This document shows, in pieces, positions 1 through 8,509 of a stretch of DNA of 26,677 nucleotides. Location: contig JACXUN010000009.1 in the NCBI GenBank assembly GCA_014763905.1, forward strand, positions 1 through 26,677. Direction: 5' to 3'. The notes under the pieces are model-generated. The model saw only the letters and a program-made list of their open reading frames with translations. It was not told the DNA's origin and did not search any database. How positions within the stretch are numbered: the first letter of the stretch is position 1; every line of letters starts with the position of its first letter. Source of the stretch: Campylobacterales bacterium (lineage in GTDB: Bacteria; Campylobacterota; Campylobacteria; Campylobacterales; Sulfurovaceae). Made by a program: the position numbers and the translations under genes.

Positions 1-20
1 ACTGCGTTAGATTTTTTTGA

Positions 21-109
21 ATTAGCTTTAGCTAGTCCTGCAAAAATCTGCCTTACCTATGAAAAACCTCGTAAAACTGTGACTATAATACTCCGTCAAA
101 CTCAGGTTA
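21..109 (-). repeat. 89-bp dispersed repeat, left inverted copy
   Basis: This segment is the reverse complement of 10158-10246 with 88 of 89 positions identical; the only difference is A98 against C10169. Similarity stops sharply at both ends: the flanks actgcgttag (outer) and ttactctcg (inner) have no match at the other copy. It has no terminal inverted repeats and no convincing coding capacity. It sits exactly where the N-terminal half of the neighbouring CPBP pseudogene should be. The family is not recognised. Confidence 0.93.
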
Positions 110-449
110 TTACTCTCGATGTATCTTTTTATACCCGATCACTTCCTCTCCCTGATCAAAACCAATCCCCTGCTTTGGCTGCTGATTATTCTCTTTTATC
201 CCCTGCTCTCAGTCTATCCACAGGAGTTGGTCTACCGTACCTTTTTCTTTCATCGATATGGGCATCTCTTTAACAGTCAAGCCTGTCTCATGCGGCGGAT
301 GGATATTTGCGTCGATTTATGCCCGCACCCATTCGACTTTCGTGGTCTCATTGGTGCATACACTTTACGGAACGCTAATCTTTACGGCTGGACTAGGGGG
401 ATCATGGAACCATGCGAACACTTATGCAGTTGACGCATTAAATATCTGA
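110..449 (+). pseudogene. CPBP-family intramembrane metalloprotease remnant
   Basis: Two reading frames hold pieces of one CPBP (Abi/CAAX protease-like) membrane protein. The first, from about 119 to 290, has a membrane segment followed by YPQELVYRTFFFHRYGHLF, which corresponds to the family's first motif (E-x3-R, metal-binding region). The second, from about 290 to 449, reads GGWIFASIYARTHSTF and then a segment with HTLYGTLIFTAGLG, the last conserved helix carrying the motif His. The stretch that should join them, with the middle His motif and about 40 residues, is missing, and the frame changes at about 290. The N-terminal half is also absent, replaced by the repeat. The end overlaps the stop of the Nudix gene on the other strand. 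Seen: the motifs and the frame break. Known: CPBP proteins are normally about 200-280 aa. Inferred: a dead gene. Confidence 0.72.
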
Positions 450-1013
450 ATAATTCTCAAAAAACCAATAAAAGGCAAACATCAATCCCGGTGTCTTTGC
501 TTTCGTAGTGTCAAAGATAAACGCTTTGGCATCTTCAAGCGGAATGAAATCCAAAACGATCTCCTCATCATGAATCCCACCTCCCTCATGAATACGCATC
601 GTCTCATCCACTATTGCAAAAAAGAGTGACTGCTTCGCTCCGCTGATACCGACATTGGTAAAAAATGAAGTAATTTCCATGATCTCTTCTACACACACCT
701 CATAACCACACTCCTCATCGATCTCCTCTTTGGCAATCTGTTGGAGAGATGTCTCTTTATCCACAATACCGGCACAGAGTTCATAAGTCATCTCATAATT
801 GGAGTGGTGCATATAAACTGCTGCTCGAAACTGCTTGACAACGACAAATGCCCGTTTGGTTCGGTGGTACAGCAGTACCGCCACACTATCGTGCGATTTG
901 ACCGCTTCCCATTTTTTGTCGATCTCACCTTGGGTATAGTGCAGCATGACCGGATGGATATAACGACTCTCTTCTAACGGTTTGATCGTAAAATTTTCAA
1001 TGGGACTCAACAT
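438..1013 (-). CDS. NUDT14-like Nudix hydrolase (UDP-sugar / ADP-ribose diphosphatase)
   Basis: This 191-aa cytosolic protein probably cleaves nucleoside-diphosphate sugars such as UDP-glucose or ADP-ribose to a sugar phosphate plus NMP. The Nudix box spans G82 to Y104 (GIVDKET...KEEIDEECGY). The metal-binding glutamates E97, E100 and E101 are present, the usual Arg is Glu (E96), and the upstream Glu position is Thr (T88). Nearly the same variation occurs in human NUDT14 (UDP-glucose pyrophosphatase). Further shared blocks are the N-terminal xLHYxQxxxxKxW, HDSVAVLLY and VVKQFRAAVY. Its ATG follows the pyk stop codon with no gap, and its GGAG ribosome binding site lies inside the last pyk codons, so translation is probably coupled to pyk. 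A sugar-nucleotide turnover role next to glycolysis is plausible. Substrate is not settled by sequence. Confidence 0.85.
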   Translation of the reverse strand: MLSPIENFTIKPLEESRYIHPVMLHYTQGEIDKKWEAVKSHDSVAVLLYHRTKRAFVVVKQFRAAVYMHHSNYEMTYELCAGIVDKETSLQQIAKEEIDEECGYEVCVEEIMEITSFFTNVGISGAKQSLFFAIVDETMRIHEGGGIHDEEIVLDFIPLEDAKAFIFDTTKAKTPGLMFAFYWFFENYSDI

Positions 1014-2441
1014 CTAAAACTCCGAAGCCAATACCGCTTCCATTCCCTCTTTGTTAAGGATACGGATCAAATTGGTAGAACCTCTTTTACCGGTCGTGGA
1101 GCCTATCGTGACGATAAAACGTTTATGTGGGTCGATACGCTTCTCATCAAGAATTTTGATCACAAAATCATACAGCAGCTTGGTAGGATTTTTAATATCC
1201 TCCATCACAAAGAGCGGACGCACACCCCAGATCAGATTGAGCCGTCGATGTGTTTTCAGCGAATGCGATACGGCATAGATACTCTGCTTCGGTCGATATT
1301 TTGAAAGGGTTTGAGCCGACATTCCCGACATGGTAAACGGGACGAGAGCCTCTTTGTTAAGATTTTTGGCTAACTCGACTGCCGCTTTGGAGATAGCATC
1401 AGACTCATCAACCGATTGAAATGTTTTAAAGTAAGGATAATCCTTCTCGACATCTTTAATAGTATCATGCAATACTGCTACAGCTTGAATCGGGAAACTA
1501 CCAATGGTCGTCTCATCACTGAGCATCACCGCATCGGTACCGTCATAAACAGCATTGGCAATATCACTCACTTCTGCTCGGGTCGGAAAAGGATTATCTA
1601 TCATAGAGGTGAGCATCTGCGTTGCCGTAATCGAAGGTTTATTCATCTCATTAGCGACGGCGATGATATGTTTTTGGATACGTGGCAGTTTTGTTACGCC
1701 AAACTCGGCTCCCAAATCTCCCCGTGCGACCATCACTCCATCCGAGACTTCAAGAATCTCCCGCAGATTGGCAATCGCCTCACTAGTCTCAATTTTGGCA
1801 ATAATAAAAGGATCAAAATAGTGTTTTGCCATGATCTGCTTGGCTTTAAGAATATCTTTTGGACTTTGCACAAAAGAGAGTGCGACGATATCAATCCCCT
1901 GTGTCGCTCCAAACGCGATATCCCATTCGTCTTTTTCCGTAATCGCTGAGATATTGAGTTTGGTTTTTGGAAAGTTTACCCCTTTTTTGGAGGTTAATTC
2001 TCCCTCATTGAGCAACTTCAATACCAGTGAATCTTCACTTTTATCAATTACAACCGTTTGCAGCGTTCCATCGGCAAAGAAAACCTCTTCACCGATATTC
2101 ACCATATCGATAATCAGTGGGTAAGAGAGTGCCAAAGTATGAGGGTCATCGTCATTCTCCTCTTTAGCAAGAGTAATGATATCCCCTTTGTCAAGTTTCA
2201 AAACACCGTCGATCTTTCCGATACGGACTTTGGGACCGGAGATATCTTGAAGGATAGCCACCTCTTTATCTAACTTTTTTGATACGCTGCGAATCATGTG
2301 GATATTATCGGCATGGGTCTCATGATCCCCATGCGAAAAGTTCAGACGAAAGACATTGACTCCGCGTCGGATCAATCTCTCAATCATCTCAGGCGAAGAG
2401 GTCGCCGGACCTAATGTAATAACAATTTTGGTTTTTCTCAT
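1014..2441 (-). CDS. pyk: Pyruvate kinase
   Basis: Converts phosphoenolpyruvate and ADP to pyruvate and ATP, the last step of glycolysis. The 475-aa length is normal. The A domain begins KIVITLGPA and has NFSHG at 34-38. The B-domain lid follows ISGPKVRIG (68-76). Catalytic K216 lies in IIAKIET with metal ligands E218 and D242 (ARGDLG), and the signature ITATQMLTSMI...PTRAEVSDIANAV spans about 271-298. The C-terminal regulatory domain is complete. The usual MLSGET is MLSDET here. The gene is followed without a gap by the Nudix hydrolase. The leader is about 155 nt if the -10 at 2604-2609 is real, and a hairpin just before the start may hide the only purine-rich ribosome binding site. In autotrophic Campylobacterota pyk may serve regulation or biosynthesis as much as glycolysis (inference). 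Confidence 0.98.
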   Translation of the reverse strand: MRKTKIVITLGPATSSPEMIERLIRRGVNVFRLNFSHGDHETHADNIHMIRSVSKKLDKEVAILQDISGPKVRIGKIDGVLKLDKGDIITLAKEENDDDPHTLALSYPLIIDMVNIGEEVFFADGTLQTVVIDKSEDSLVLKLLNEGELTSKKGVNFPKTKLNISAITEKDEWDIAFGATQGIDIVALSFVQSPKDILKAKQIMAKHYFDPFIIAKIETSEAIANLREILEVSDGVMVARGDLGAEFGVTKLPRIQKHIIAVANEMNKPSITATQMLTSMIDNPFPTRAEVSDIANAVYDGTDAVMLSDETTIGSFPIQAVAVLHDTIKDVEKDYPYFKTFQSVDESDAISKAAVELAKNLNKEALVPFTMSGMSAQTLSKYRPKQSIYAVSHSLKTHRRLNLIWGVRPLFVMEDIKNPTKLLYDFVIKILDEKRIDPHKRFIVTIGSTTGKRGSTNLIRILNKEGMEAVLASEF

Positions 2442-2488
2442 AAATATATTGACCTTAGTGATTTAATACGCAAGAATTATCACCAAGG
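2442..2488 (-). promoter_or_regulatory. Hairpin sequestering the pyk ribosome binding site
   Basis: In the pyk mRNA (minus strand) the arms CCUUGGUGAU (2479-2488) and AUCACUAAGG (2453-2462) can form ten pairs, one of them G-U, around a 16-nt loop. The 3' arm carries AAGG, the only Shine-Dalgarno-like stretch before the pyk ATG, 11 nt away. Folding would therefore hide it. Pairing is seen in the sequence; a regulatory role is inferred. Confidence 0.4.
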
Positions 2489-2506
2489 TTTTGTTAAGGA
2501 CGGCTT

Positions 2507-2563
2507 TTACTCCTCATCACGCTCTGCTATTTCATTCATCACTTTATCGAGGTGTGCCGCCAT
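2507..2563 (-). other. 18-codon open reading frame in the pyk leader
   Basis: ATG at 2563 to TAA at 2507 encodes an acidic peptide beginning MAAHLDKVMNE and ending ERDEE. It lies upstream of the pyk hairpin on the same strand and has only a weak purine stretch before it. It could be a leader peptide, the C-terminal scrap of a lost gene (the frame is open 4 codons further upstream), or chance. No family is recognised. Together with the hairpins at 2453-2488 and 2684-2701 it is all I can see in the 295-base pyk-acnB gap. Confidence 0.2.
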
Positions 2564-2603
2564 ATTTTTCTCAAACTATAATGCCCCTTAAATCAAAGGT
2601 GTA

Positions 2604-2609
2604 ATTATA
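2604..2609 (-). promoter_or_regulatory. Candidate -10 element for pyk
   Basis: A perfect TATAAT on the minus strand, preceded by AT-rich DNA, about 160 nt before the pyk start. No clear -35 is seen, as is common in Campylobacterota. A second weaker TATAGT lies closer to the gene at about 2575. Confidence 0.3.
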
Positions 2610-2683
2610 AAATTTAAAACATACTGGATATTGTTCGAGATAAAATTAGCGTCAAACCGCACATTTGACAAAGTGTAGCCATC

Positions 2684-2701
2684 CCACCTCAGGAGAGGTG
2701 G
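2684..2701 (-). terminator. Stem-loop after acnB
   Basis: CCACCTC-AGGA-GAGGTGG forms a perfect 7-bp GC-rich stem with a 4-nt loop, 36 nt past the acnB stop. Neither side has a run of T, so it may be an mRNA 3'-end stabiliser or a weak terminator rather than a standard intrinsic terminator. Confidence 0.4.
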
Positions 2702-2736
2702 AACGAGTCTGAATGAGTTTTAAATTAAAGAAGTAA

Positions 2737-5310
2737 TTACTTCACCATCGCCTCAAGCTCATCGGCTGAAACTTGGTCGAAGTTAAGGTATTTGTAGACG
2801 CTGTCTTTGTTTTTGTCGGTGATCTTTTTGTTCACGATCTCCATATACTCGGCTACATTTGGAAGTCTTCCAAGAAGAGCCGCTACCGCTGCAACCTCTG
2901 CTGAACCGAGATAAACTTTGGTATCTTTACCAAGTCGGTTATCGAAGTTTCGTGTTGAAGTACTAAATACGGTTGCACCTTTTCCTGCTTGAGCTTGGTT
3001 ACCCATACAGAGTGAACATCCCGGAATCTCGGTTCTTGCACCCGCTGTACCGAATACCGCATAGTAACCCTCTTCGGTAAGTTGTTTCTCATCCATTTTG
3101 GTTGGTGGAGCGACCCATAGTTTCGCTTTGACCGCACCTTCTCCTCGAAGAACTTCACCCAAGGCTCGGAAAAGACCGATATTGGTCATACAAGAACCTA
3201 CGAATACTTCGTCGATCTTATCGGTTGGTCTGTTTGGATCAGCAAGGATTTCAGAAAGTGTTGCCACATCATCCGGATCGTTTGGACAAGCAAGAATCGG
3301 CTCGGTTACTTCGTTTAGGTCGATTTCGATTACGGCTGCGTACTCGGCATCCGCATCCGCTTCCATCAACTCTGGATTTGCCAACCATGCTTTCATTTTG
3401 TCCGCACGTCGTTGAAGTGTTGCCGCATCATCGTAACCCTCTTTGATCATCTCTTCGATAAGGGCGATGTTAGAACTGAGGTACTCAATCACCGGCTCTT
3501 TGTCAAGCTTAACCGTACACGCCGCAGCAGAACGCTCGGCAGATGCATCGCTCAACTCAAAGGCTTGCTCACACTTCAATGTCTCTAACCCTTCGATCTC
3601 TAGTACACGTCCGGCGAAGATATTTTTCTTGCCTTTTTTCTCAACCGTAAGGAGTCCTTGCTTGATTGCGTAGTATGGAATCGCATTAACAAGGTCACGA
3701 AGTGTGATACCCGGTTGCATTTCACCTTTGAATCGTACCAATACTGACTCAGGCATTGTCAATGGCATCATACCGGTTACACCTGCAAACGCTACCAATC
3801 CTGAACCTGCCGGGAATGAGATACCGATTGGGAAACGTGTATGAGAGTCACCACCGGTTCCTACGGTATCTGGTAAACAAAGTCGGTTCAACCATGAGTG
3901 GATAACACCGTCACCCGGTCGGAGGATAACCCCTTTTCTACTTGTCCAGAATGCCGGTAGTGTGTGTTGAAGATTAATATCGGCTGGTTTTGGATACGCT
4001 GCTGTGTGACAGAATGATTGCATTACCATATCGGCACCGAAGCTTAATGCTGCTAACTCTTTGATCTCATCACGAGTCATTGGTCCTGTGGTATCTTGGC
4101 TACCTACGGTTGTTACAACTGGCTCACAGTAAACACCCGGTTTAACACCTTCTACGCCACACGCTTTACCGACCATTTTTTGTGCAAGGGTATATCCTTT
4201 GCCGTTATCTGCCGGTTGTTCAGGAGCCATAAACGCATCAGATGGACCTAATCCTAAGGCTTCTCTTGCTTTAGCAGTCAAACCTTTACCGATAATGAGT
4301 GGGATACGTCCACCGGCTCTCATCTCATCGGGAAGGGTATTTGGAGCGATTTCAAAGGTAGAAACTACTTCTCCGTTTTTAACAATCTCACCGGCATAAG
4401 GCTTAACAGTAATCACATCTCCTGTTTCTAATGCATCAACCGGAGCTTGGATTGGAAGACATCCTGAATCCTCTGCGGTGTTGAAGAAGATTGGAGCGAT
4501 AATAGAACCGATAACCACCCCACCGGTTCGCTTGTTTGGAACACCTGGGATATCTTCACCCATATGCCATTGAACCGAGTTGATACCTGATTTTCGGCTT
4601 GAACCGGTTCCTACAACGTCACCGACGTAAGCTAGTGGATGTCCTTTTTCTTTTAATTCTGCCATGGTCTTAAGTGGGTTTGGCATTCTTGAACTAAGCA
4701 TAGAGTTCGCATGGAGTGGAATATCCGCACGGGTAAACGCTTCAGATGCCGGAGAGAGGTCATCGGTGTTGGTTTCACCCGGGATTTTGTAAACCGTTAC
4801 GGTAATCTCTTCTGCCAATGCCGGTTTGTTGGTAAACCACTCTGCATTTGCCCATGACACTAAAATCTCTTTGGCTCTCGCATTACCTGCGTCTGCCATA
4901 GATTTAACATCATTGAATCCATCGTATACAAGAATGGTATTTTTGAGTTGTTCCATTGCCGCATCAGCAATATCACCATCTAATTTAAGGGCTTCGATCA
5001 ATGGCTTAACGTTAAATCCACCGAGCATACTTCCTAAAACTTTACACGCTTGAACGGCATCAATCCCGTCACATTTTACGTTTCCTTGAACCACATCATT
5101 TAAAAAGGCCGCTTTCACATAAGCCGCATCATCCACACCTGCTGGTACGTTGTTCTTAAAAATACCTACCGCGTAATCTTGATCGGCAATTGGACTCTCT
5201 TTTAAAAGTTCTACCAATTCAGCTACCTGCTCCGCAGTCAATGGTAATGGCGGAACACCCAGTGTCGCACGTTCTTTAGTGTGTGCTTTATAGTTAGCAA
5301 GTAATGACAT
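2737..5310 (-). CDS. acnB: Bifunctional aconitate hydratase 2 / 2-methylisocitrate dehydratase
   Basis: Interconverts citrate and isocitrate through cis-aconitate with a [4Fe-4S] cluster, in the oxidative or (as in many sulfur-oxidising Campylobacterota) reductive TCA cycle. The 857-aa protein has the AcnB order: an N-terminal HEAT-like helical domain (about 1-160), the swivelling domain (about 165-385, with [19 protein letters not shown]), then the catalytic core. The cluster cysteines are C707 (FVGSCMTN), C765 and C768 (GCSLCMGNQ), matching C710, C769 and C772 of E. coli AcnB. The active-site stretch TRNFDNRLG is present. A strong AGGAG ribosome binding site lies 8 nt before the ATG. In E. 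coli, apo-AcnB binds mRNAs; that is family knowledge, not shown here. Confidence 0.98.
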   Translation of the reverse strand: MSLLANYKAHTKERATLGVPPLPLTAEQVAELVELLKESPIADQDYAVGIFKNNVPAGVDDAAYVKAAFLNDVVQGNVKCDGIDAVQACKVLGSMLGGFNVKPLIEALKLDGDIADAAMEQLKNTILVYDGFNDVKSMADAGNARAKEILVSWANAEWFTNKPALAEEITVTVYKIPGETNTDDLSPASEAFTRADIPLHANSMLSSRMPNPLKTMAELKEKGHPLAYVGDVVGTGSSRKSGINSVQWHMGEDIPGVPNKRTGGVVIGSIIAPIFFNTAEDSGCLPIQAPVDALETGDVITVKPYAGEIVKNGEVVSTFEIAPNTLPDEMRAGGRIPLIIGKGLTAKAREALGLGPSDAFMAPEQPADNGKGYTLAQKMVGKACGVEGVKPGVYCEPVVTTVGSQDTTGPMTRDEIKELAALSFGADMVMQSFCHTAAYPKPADINLQHTLPAFWTSRKGVILRPGDGVIHSWLNRLCLPDTVGTGGDSHTRFPIGISFPAGSGLVAFAGVTGMMPLTMPESVLVRFKGEMQPGITLRDLVNAIPYYAIKQGLLTVEKKGKKNIFAGRVLEIEGLETLKCEQAFELSDASAERSAAACTVKLDKEPVIEYLSSNIALIEEMIKEGYDDAATLQRRADKMKAWLANPELMEADADAEYAAVIEIDLNEVTEPILACPNDPDDVATLSEILADPNRPTDKIDEVFVGSCMTNIGLFRALGEVLRGEGAVKAKLWVAPPTKMDEKQLTEEGYYAVFGTAGARTEIPGCSLCMGNQAQAGKGATVFSTSTRNFDNRLGKDTKVYLGSAEVAAVAALLGRLPNVAEYMEIVNKKITDKNKDSVYKYLNFDQVSADELEAMVK

Positions 5311-5459
5311 ACTTTCTCTCCTGATTTGAGTTGAAATTATTTATCCGGTATAATAACGATTCGGAGTTATGATGTTACTTTAGCTAACACAATAAATGAA
5401 GGATTTATGAGCTTTGTGTAGTTCAGTGACAAGCATGTGGTACATTTAAATGCACTCAA

Positions 5460-5489
5460 AATTTAAGAGGATGCTATACCTTGCATCCT
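5460..5489 (-). terminator. Intrinsic terminator of ftsK
   Basis: On the minus strand AGGATGC-aaggtata-GCATCCT (5468-5489) gives a perfect 7-bp stem with an 8-nt loop, followed by CTTAAATTTT. The stem begins inside the ftsK stop codon. It would separate ftsK from acnB, whose own start lies about 160 nt further on. Confidence 0.55.
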
Positions 5490-7767
5490 ACAGTAAAATA
5501 TCTCGCTGTCCCTTATTATTTGGTGCCGAAAGCACCCCCATCTCTTGAAGCTGTTCAATAATATTGGCAGAGCGATTATACCCGATTTGTAACTTCCGCT
5601 GCAGATACGAGATAGAGGTTTTACGATCGGTAAGAATCACCTCTTTTGCCTCTTCATAGAGTTCATCCAACTCTCCGACTACCCCTTTACCGACCAAGCC
5701 TTCACTCTCTTCTCTGACGAGATAACGTTCATCATACTCCGGTTCACGTTGCTCTTTGAGGAACTCGACAATCTCTTCGATCTCCTCTTCGGTATTCCAC
5801 GGAGCATGGAGTCGTACCAGTCCATTGGCACCCGGAGGGGTAAAGAGAGCATCCCCCCGTCCCAAGAGTGTATCGGCACCCAATGCATCCAGAATAACCT
5901 TGGAGTCGACTCGCTGCCCTACTCGATAACTTAGTCTTGACGGGAGATTGGCTTTGATCAATCCAGTAACCACATCCACGCTCGGACGTTGTGTCGCGAC
6001 AATGAGATGGATACCGCTTGCCCGTGCCATCTGAGCCAATCTAGCAATGGAGTACTCCACATCTTTACCTCCGGTCATCATTAGGTCTGCCAGCTCATCG
6101 ATAACCACAACGATATAGGGCATCGTATCGATGCCGCTTTTTTTCATCTTTTCATTATAATTCTCGATATTTTTGGTGCGGCTTTTTGCCATCAACTTAT
6201 AACGCCGCTCCATCTCCCCTACCATATTAGAGAGAGCCGCAATCGCTTTGGCCGAATCGGTAATCACCGGCGTAATCAGATGCGGAATATCATTATAGAT
6301 CGAAAACTCTAACATCTTTGGATCAATCAACATCAACTTCAGATGATCCGGGTCATTTCTATATAATAAGGAAAGGATCATCGCGTTGATTCCGACCGAC
6401 TTACCCGAACCGGTTGTTCCGGCAATCAGCAAATGCGGCAGTTTTTTTAGATCGGTGATAAACGGATTACCGACGATATCTTTGCCTAGGGCTATGGTTA
6501 ACGGTGATTTCGAGGTGGTAAACAACTCACTCTCCAAGATATCCCGTAGATAGATGGTATCAAAACTGTCATTGGGAATCTCAATACCAATCACATCACG
6601 TCCGGGAATTGGAGCCTGAATCCGAATCGTCTCGGCTTTCAATGCCATTGCCAAGTCATCTTGTAGGTTGAGAATTTTGGAGACTTTGATATGAGCTGCT
6701 GGTTTAAACTCAAAGGTAGTAACCAGCGGACCGGTATAGATATCCATCACCTCACCGCTGATTTTGAACTGTCCCAACTTTTCCAGCAGTTCATGAACTT
6801 TTCGATCAATCTCAACCTCATCGACTTTTTTGGAACTTTTGGGCGGCTTTTGGAGAAAATCCAACGATGGCAACGCAAAATCTTCTGGCTCTTCCATCTT
6901 ACCTTTTTCCAACTGATCCATGAGTTCTCGATTCATTTTCAACTCATCAACGATTTTCAGTGTCGACTCATGTTCTTGTTCTGCTTTATTTTCGGTTTCG
7001 CTCTGGTGTTCTTCAGCTTCTACAGGTTGTTCTTCAGACAGTATTTCTCTCTCTTTGGGAGCAATCTTCTCGATATCCTCTATCGGTCTATCCAATAAGA
7101 TATCATCATCTAACAATTTAGGTTGACGAGTCAATCTTTTGGGCATCTCTTTTTTGAGGGTAATTTTTTTAGGTGCCTTAGTTTTGACGATCGTCGCTTC
7201 TGATTGCCCTCTATTTCTTTGTCTGACCAAAATTTGGCTCATCCCTTCATTGCTTTGACGATCAAAAAAGGGATTATTGACTTTGCTGATAATTTTCTTA
7301 ATACTACTTAATATAAAGTCATATAAAGCCCGACTTTTCATTGATATGGTTTTATAGCTTGGCATCTCATCCAGTACCAATACCAAACCGATCATAAAGG
7401 TCAAGAGCCAAAACAACCACAATCCTGCCATACCGATATAAGGCAATAAAAAGAGTCTCAATGTTACACCCACTCGACCATTTTGATCAAATTCCAAAAG
7501 AAGAGACTGTAGCACGATTAACGAGATAAAAAGAATCATCCACCCGACATAAAAGTCCAGTTTTTTAACCAAATCTCTCTTTTTGTAGGCTTTATAAAGC
7601 GGATATAACAACACTAACAGATCAATATAGGCAAGATAACCAAAAAACTCTATATTCGTTTTACCAAAAACTTCACCAATATGCCCAACCACCTCTGCTG
7701 AATGAAAGAGTGTCGAAAATGCACCGTAAAGAAACAGTATAAAAACAATAATAATCCAAATATTCAC
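5488..7767 (-). CDS. ftsK: DNA translocase FtsK
   Basis: Septum-anchored motor that pumps chromosome-terminus DNA and activates Xer recombination at dif during division. Four membrane helices fill about residues 1-135, and a short charged linker (about 140-320) replaces the long linker of E. coli, which is usual for this phylum. The motor follows: Walker A GTTGSGKS at 450-457, Walker B IVVVIDELADL at about 555, then ATQRPSVDVVTGLIKANLPSR. A C-terminal winged-helix gamma domain (about 695-759, YLQRKLQIGYNRSANIIEQL) reads polar KOPS-type sequences. In Campylobacterota the partner recombinase is XerH at difH (family knowledge); neither is in this window. The start is GTG, chosen because AGGGAG lies 5 nt before it and the first helix begins at once. 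Confidence 0.97.
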   Translation of the reverse strand: MNIWIIIVFILFLYGAFSTLFHSAEVVGHIGEVFGKTNIEFFGYLAYIDLLVLLYPLYKAYKKRDLVKKLDFYVGWMILFISLIVLQSLLLEFDQNGRVGVTLRLFLLPYIGMAGLWLFWLLTFMIGLVLVLDEMPSYKTISMKSRALYDFILSSIKKIISKVNNPFFDRQSNEGMSQILVRQRNRGQSEATIVKTKAPKKITLKKEMPKRLTRQPKLLDDDILLDRPIEDIEKIAPKEREILSEEQPVEAEEHQSETENKAEQEHESTLKIVDELKMNRELMDQLEKGKMEEPEDFALPSLDFLQKPPKSSKKVDEVEIDRKVHELLEKLGQFKISGEVMDIYTGPLVTTFEFKPAAHIKVSKILNLQDDLAMALKAETIRIQAPIPGRDVIGIEIPNDSFDTIYLRDILESELFTTSKSPLTIALGKDIVGNPFITDLKKLPHLLIAGTTGSGKSVGINAMILSLLYRNDPDHLKLMLIDPKMLEFSIYNDIPHLITPVITDSAKAIAALSNMVGEMERRYKLMAKSRTKNIENYNEKMKKSGIDTMPYIVVVIDELADLMMTGGKDVEYSIARLAQMARASGIHLIVATQRPSVDVVTGLIKANLPSRLSYRVGQRVDSKVILDALGADTLLGRGDALFTPPGANGLVRLHAPWNTEEEIEEIVEFLKEQREPEYDERYLVREESEGLVGKGVVGELDELYEEAKEVILTDRKTSISYLQRKLQIGYNRSANIIEQLQEMGVLSAPNNKGQRDILL

Positions 7768-7827
7768 TAAAACTCCCTAAAACGTCATATCTTTTAGCAG
7801 AAAATATTAAAGACGTTCGATAGCAAA

Positions 7828-7833
7828 ATTATA
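7828..7833 (-). promoter_or_regulatory. Candidate ftsK -10 element
   Basis: TATAAT on the minus strand 61 nt before the ftsK GTG. The upstream DNA is not -35-like but holds a small GC-rich stem at about 7845-7858. Confidence 0.4.
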
Positions 7834-7937
7834 ACAGATTTTTACTCCCGCTAGGGGGTTTTTCTCTCAAAGTACCTAAATTTCGCACTTTTAGCTTTTT
7901 TTTGGAAAAAAAACTTGTTTTTTTAAAAAAATCATTG

Positions 7938-7943
7938 TAGAAT
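7938..7943 (+). promoter_or_regulatory. Candidate HU gene -10 element
   Basis: TAGAAT lies 31 nt before the HU ATG, downstream of alternating T- and A-runs (7893-7931) typical of strong AT-rich Campylobacterota promoters. An alternative -10 is TATATAT at about 7950. The AAAGGA ribosome binding site is at 7962-7967. Confidence 0.35.
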
Positions 7944-7974
7944 TGACAGTATATATATTTAAAAGGAATCTTAA

Positions 7975-8247
7975 ATGAAAAAAGCTGAGTTTATTGATGC
8001 AGTTGCAAAGAAGGCGGGTCTATCAAAAAAAGATGCAAATGAAGCATTAAATGCGATCCTTGAAACGATTACCGATGCCCTTAAAGAAGGGAAGACAGTA
8101 AACTTTATCGGATTTGGTTCATTCACGACTGTTGAGCGGTCTGCTAGAGAAGCTAGAGTACCTTTGACCGGTAAATCGGTTCAAATTCCGGCAAGAAAAG
8201 CAGTTAAATTCAAAGTCGGTAAATCTTTAAAAGATAGCATTGCCTAA
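7975..8247 (+). CDS. hup: HU-family nucleoid DNA-binding protein
   Basis: A 90-aa histone-like protein that bends and compacts DNA as a dimer. The sequence shows the whole HU fold: the N-terminal helical pair (MKKAEFIDAVAKKAGL...), the GFGSF turn at about 46-50, the basic DNA-gripping arm (VERSAREARVPLTGK, with the intercalating Pro in QIPARKAVKF) and the C-terminal helix KVGKSLKDSI. The length is exact for the family. It is alone on the plus strand between divergent ftsK and tRNA-Leu, with its own AT-rich promoter and a good ribosome binding site. HU rather than IHF is favoured because Campylobacterota normally carry a single HU and the sequence lacks IHF-specific extensions. Confidence 0.97.
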   Translation: MKKAEFIDAVAKKAGLSKKDANEALNAILETITDALKEGKTVNFIGFGSFTTVERSAREARVPLTGKSVQIPARKAVKFKVGKSLKDSIA

Positions 8248-8307
8248 TTTAACAAAACTTTAAGTTTCATTACTGTATTATTCTACTCCACTTTAATAGT
8301 TATTGAT

Positions 8308-8392
8308 GCCACAGTGATGGAACTGGTAGACTTGGTAGACTCAAAATCTTCTGCCCTAGGGCGTGTCGGTTCGAATCCGACCTGTGGTACCA
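8308..8392 (+). tRNA. tRNA-Leu (anticodon CAA), CCA encoded
   Basis: The 85-nt class II tRNA folds fully by eye. The acceptor GCCACAG (8308-8314) pairs with CTGTGGT (8382-8388), with a G1-U72 wobble at the end, discriminator A8389 and encoded CCA (8390-8392). The anticodon loop CTCAAAA gives CAA, which reads UUG; the anticodon stem has one U-U mismatch at its second pair. The long variable arm is GCCC-TA-GGGC, and the T arm is GTCGG-TTCGAAT-CCGAC. The long variable arm and A73 support leucine. Confidence 0.96.
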
Positions 8393-8476
8393 TTTAAAAT
8401 TTTCTTCAGCAGACAGTTCGTGTGACTGGTCAGATTGAATTCTTTTTCTCCTTGATTTTTTCTTTGTTTATTTCGA

Positions 8477-8482
8477 TATAAT
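8477..8482 (+). promoter_or_regulatory. Promoter -10 of the ubiX-coaD-tmk operon
   Basis: TATAAT lies 27 nt before the ubiX ATG, preceded by periodic T-runs and a possible TTGATT at 8452-8457 (19-nt spacing). The TAGGA ribosome binding site is at about 8499. Confidence 0.55.
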
Positions 8483-8509
8483 CCTTTCAAATTTTTTGTA
8501 GGAAATCCA

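Noticed and set aside
79..273. Open frame reading from the left repeat into the CPBP pseudogene
   Set aside because: It crosses the repeat border and is out of frame with the conserved CPBP motifs; no independent support for a protein.
1416..1949. Long open frame antisense to pyk (177 codons)
   Set aside because: Lies fully inside a strongly conserved gene on the other strand, with no ribosome binding site or recognisable domain.
5345..5353. TATAAT on the plus strand in the acnB upstream region
   Set aside because: It faces away from acnB and would transcribe antisense into ftsK; no gene follows on that strand.
6691..7098. Open frame antisense to the ftsK linker (135 codons)
   Set aside because: Rich in Phe and Leu only because it mirrors the Glu/Lys-rich linker; no start signals.
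7843..7860. CTCCC-GCTA-GGGGG followed by T's, looking like a plus-strand terminator
   Set aside because: No plus-strand gene lies upstream, since ftsK is on the minus strand. The stem is only five pairs; it is probably part of the ftsK promoter region.
8255..8267. AAACTT-T-AAGTTT as a terminator for the HU gene
   Set aside because: Six A-T-rich pairs and no T-run after it; too weak to call.
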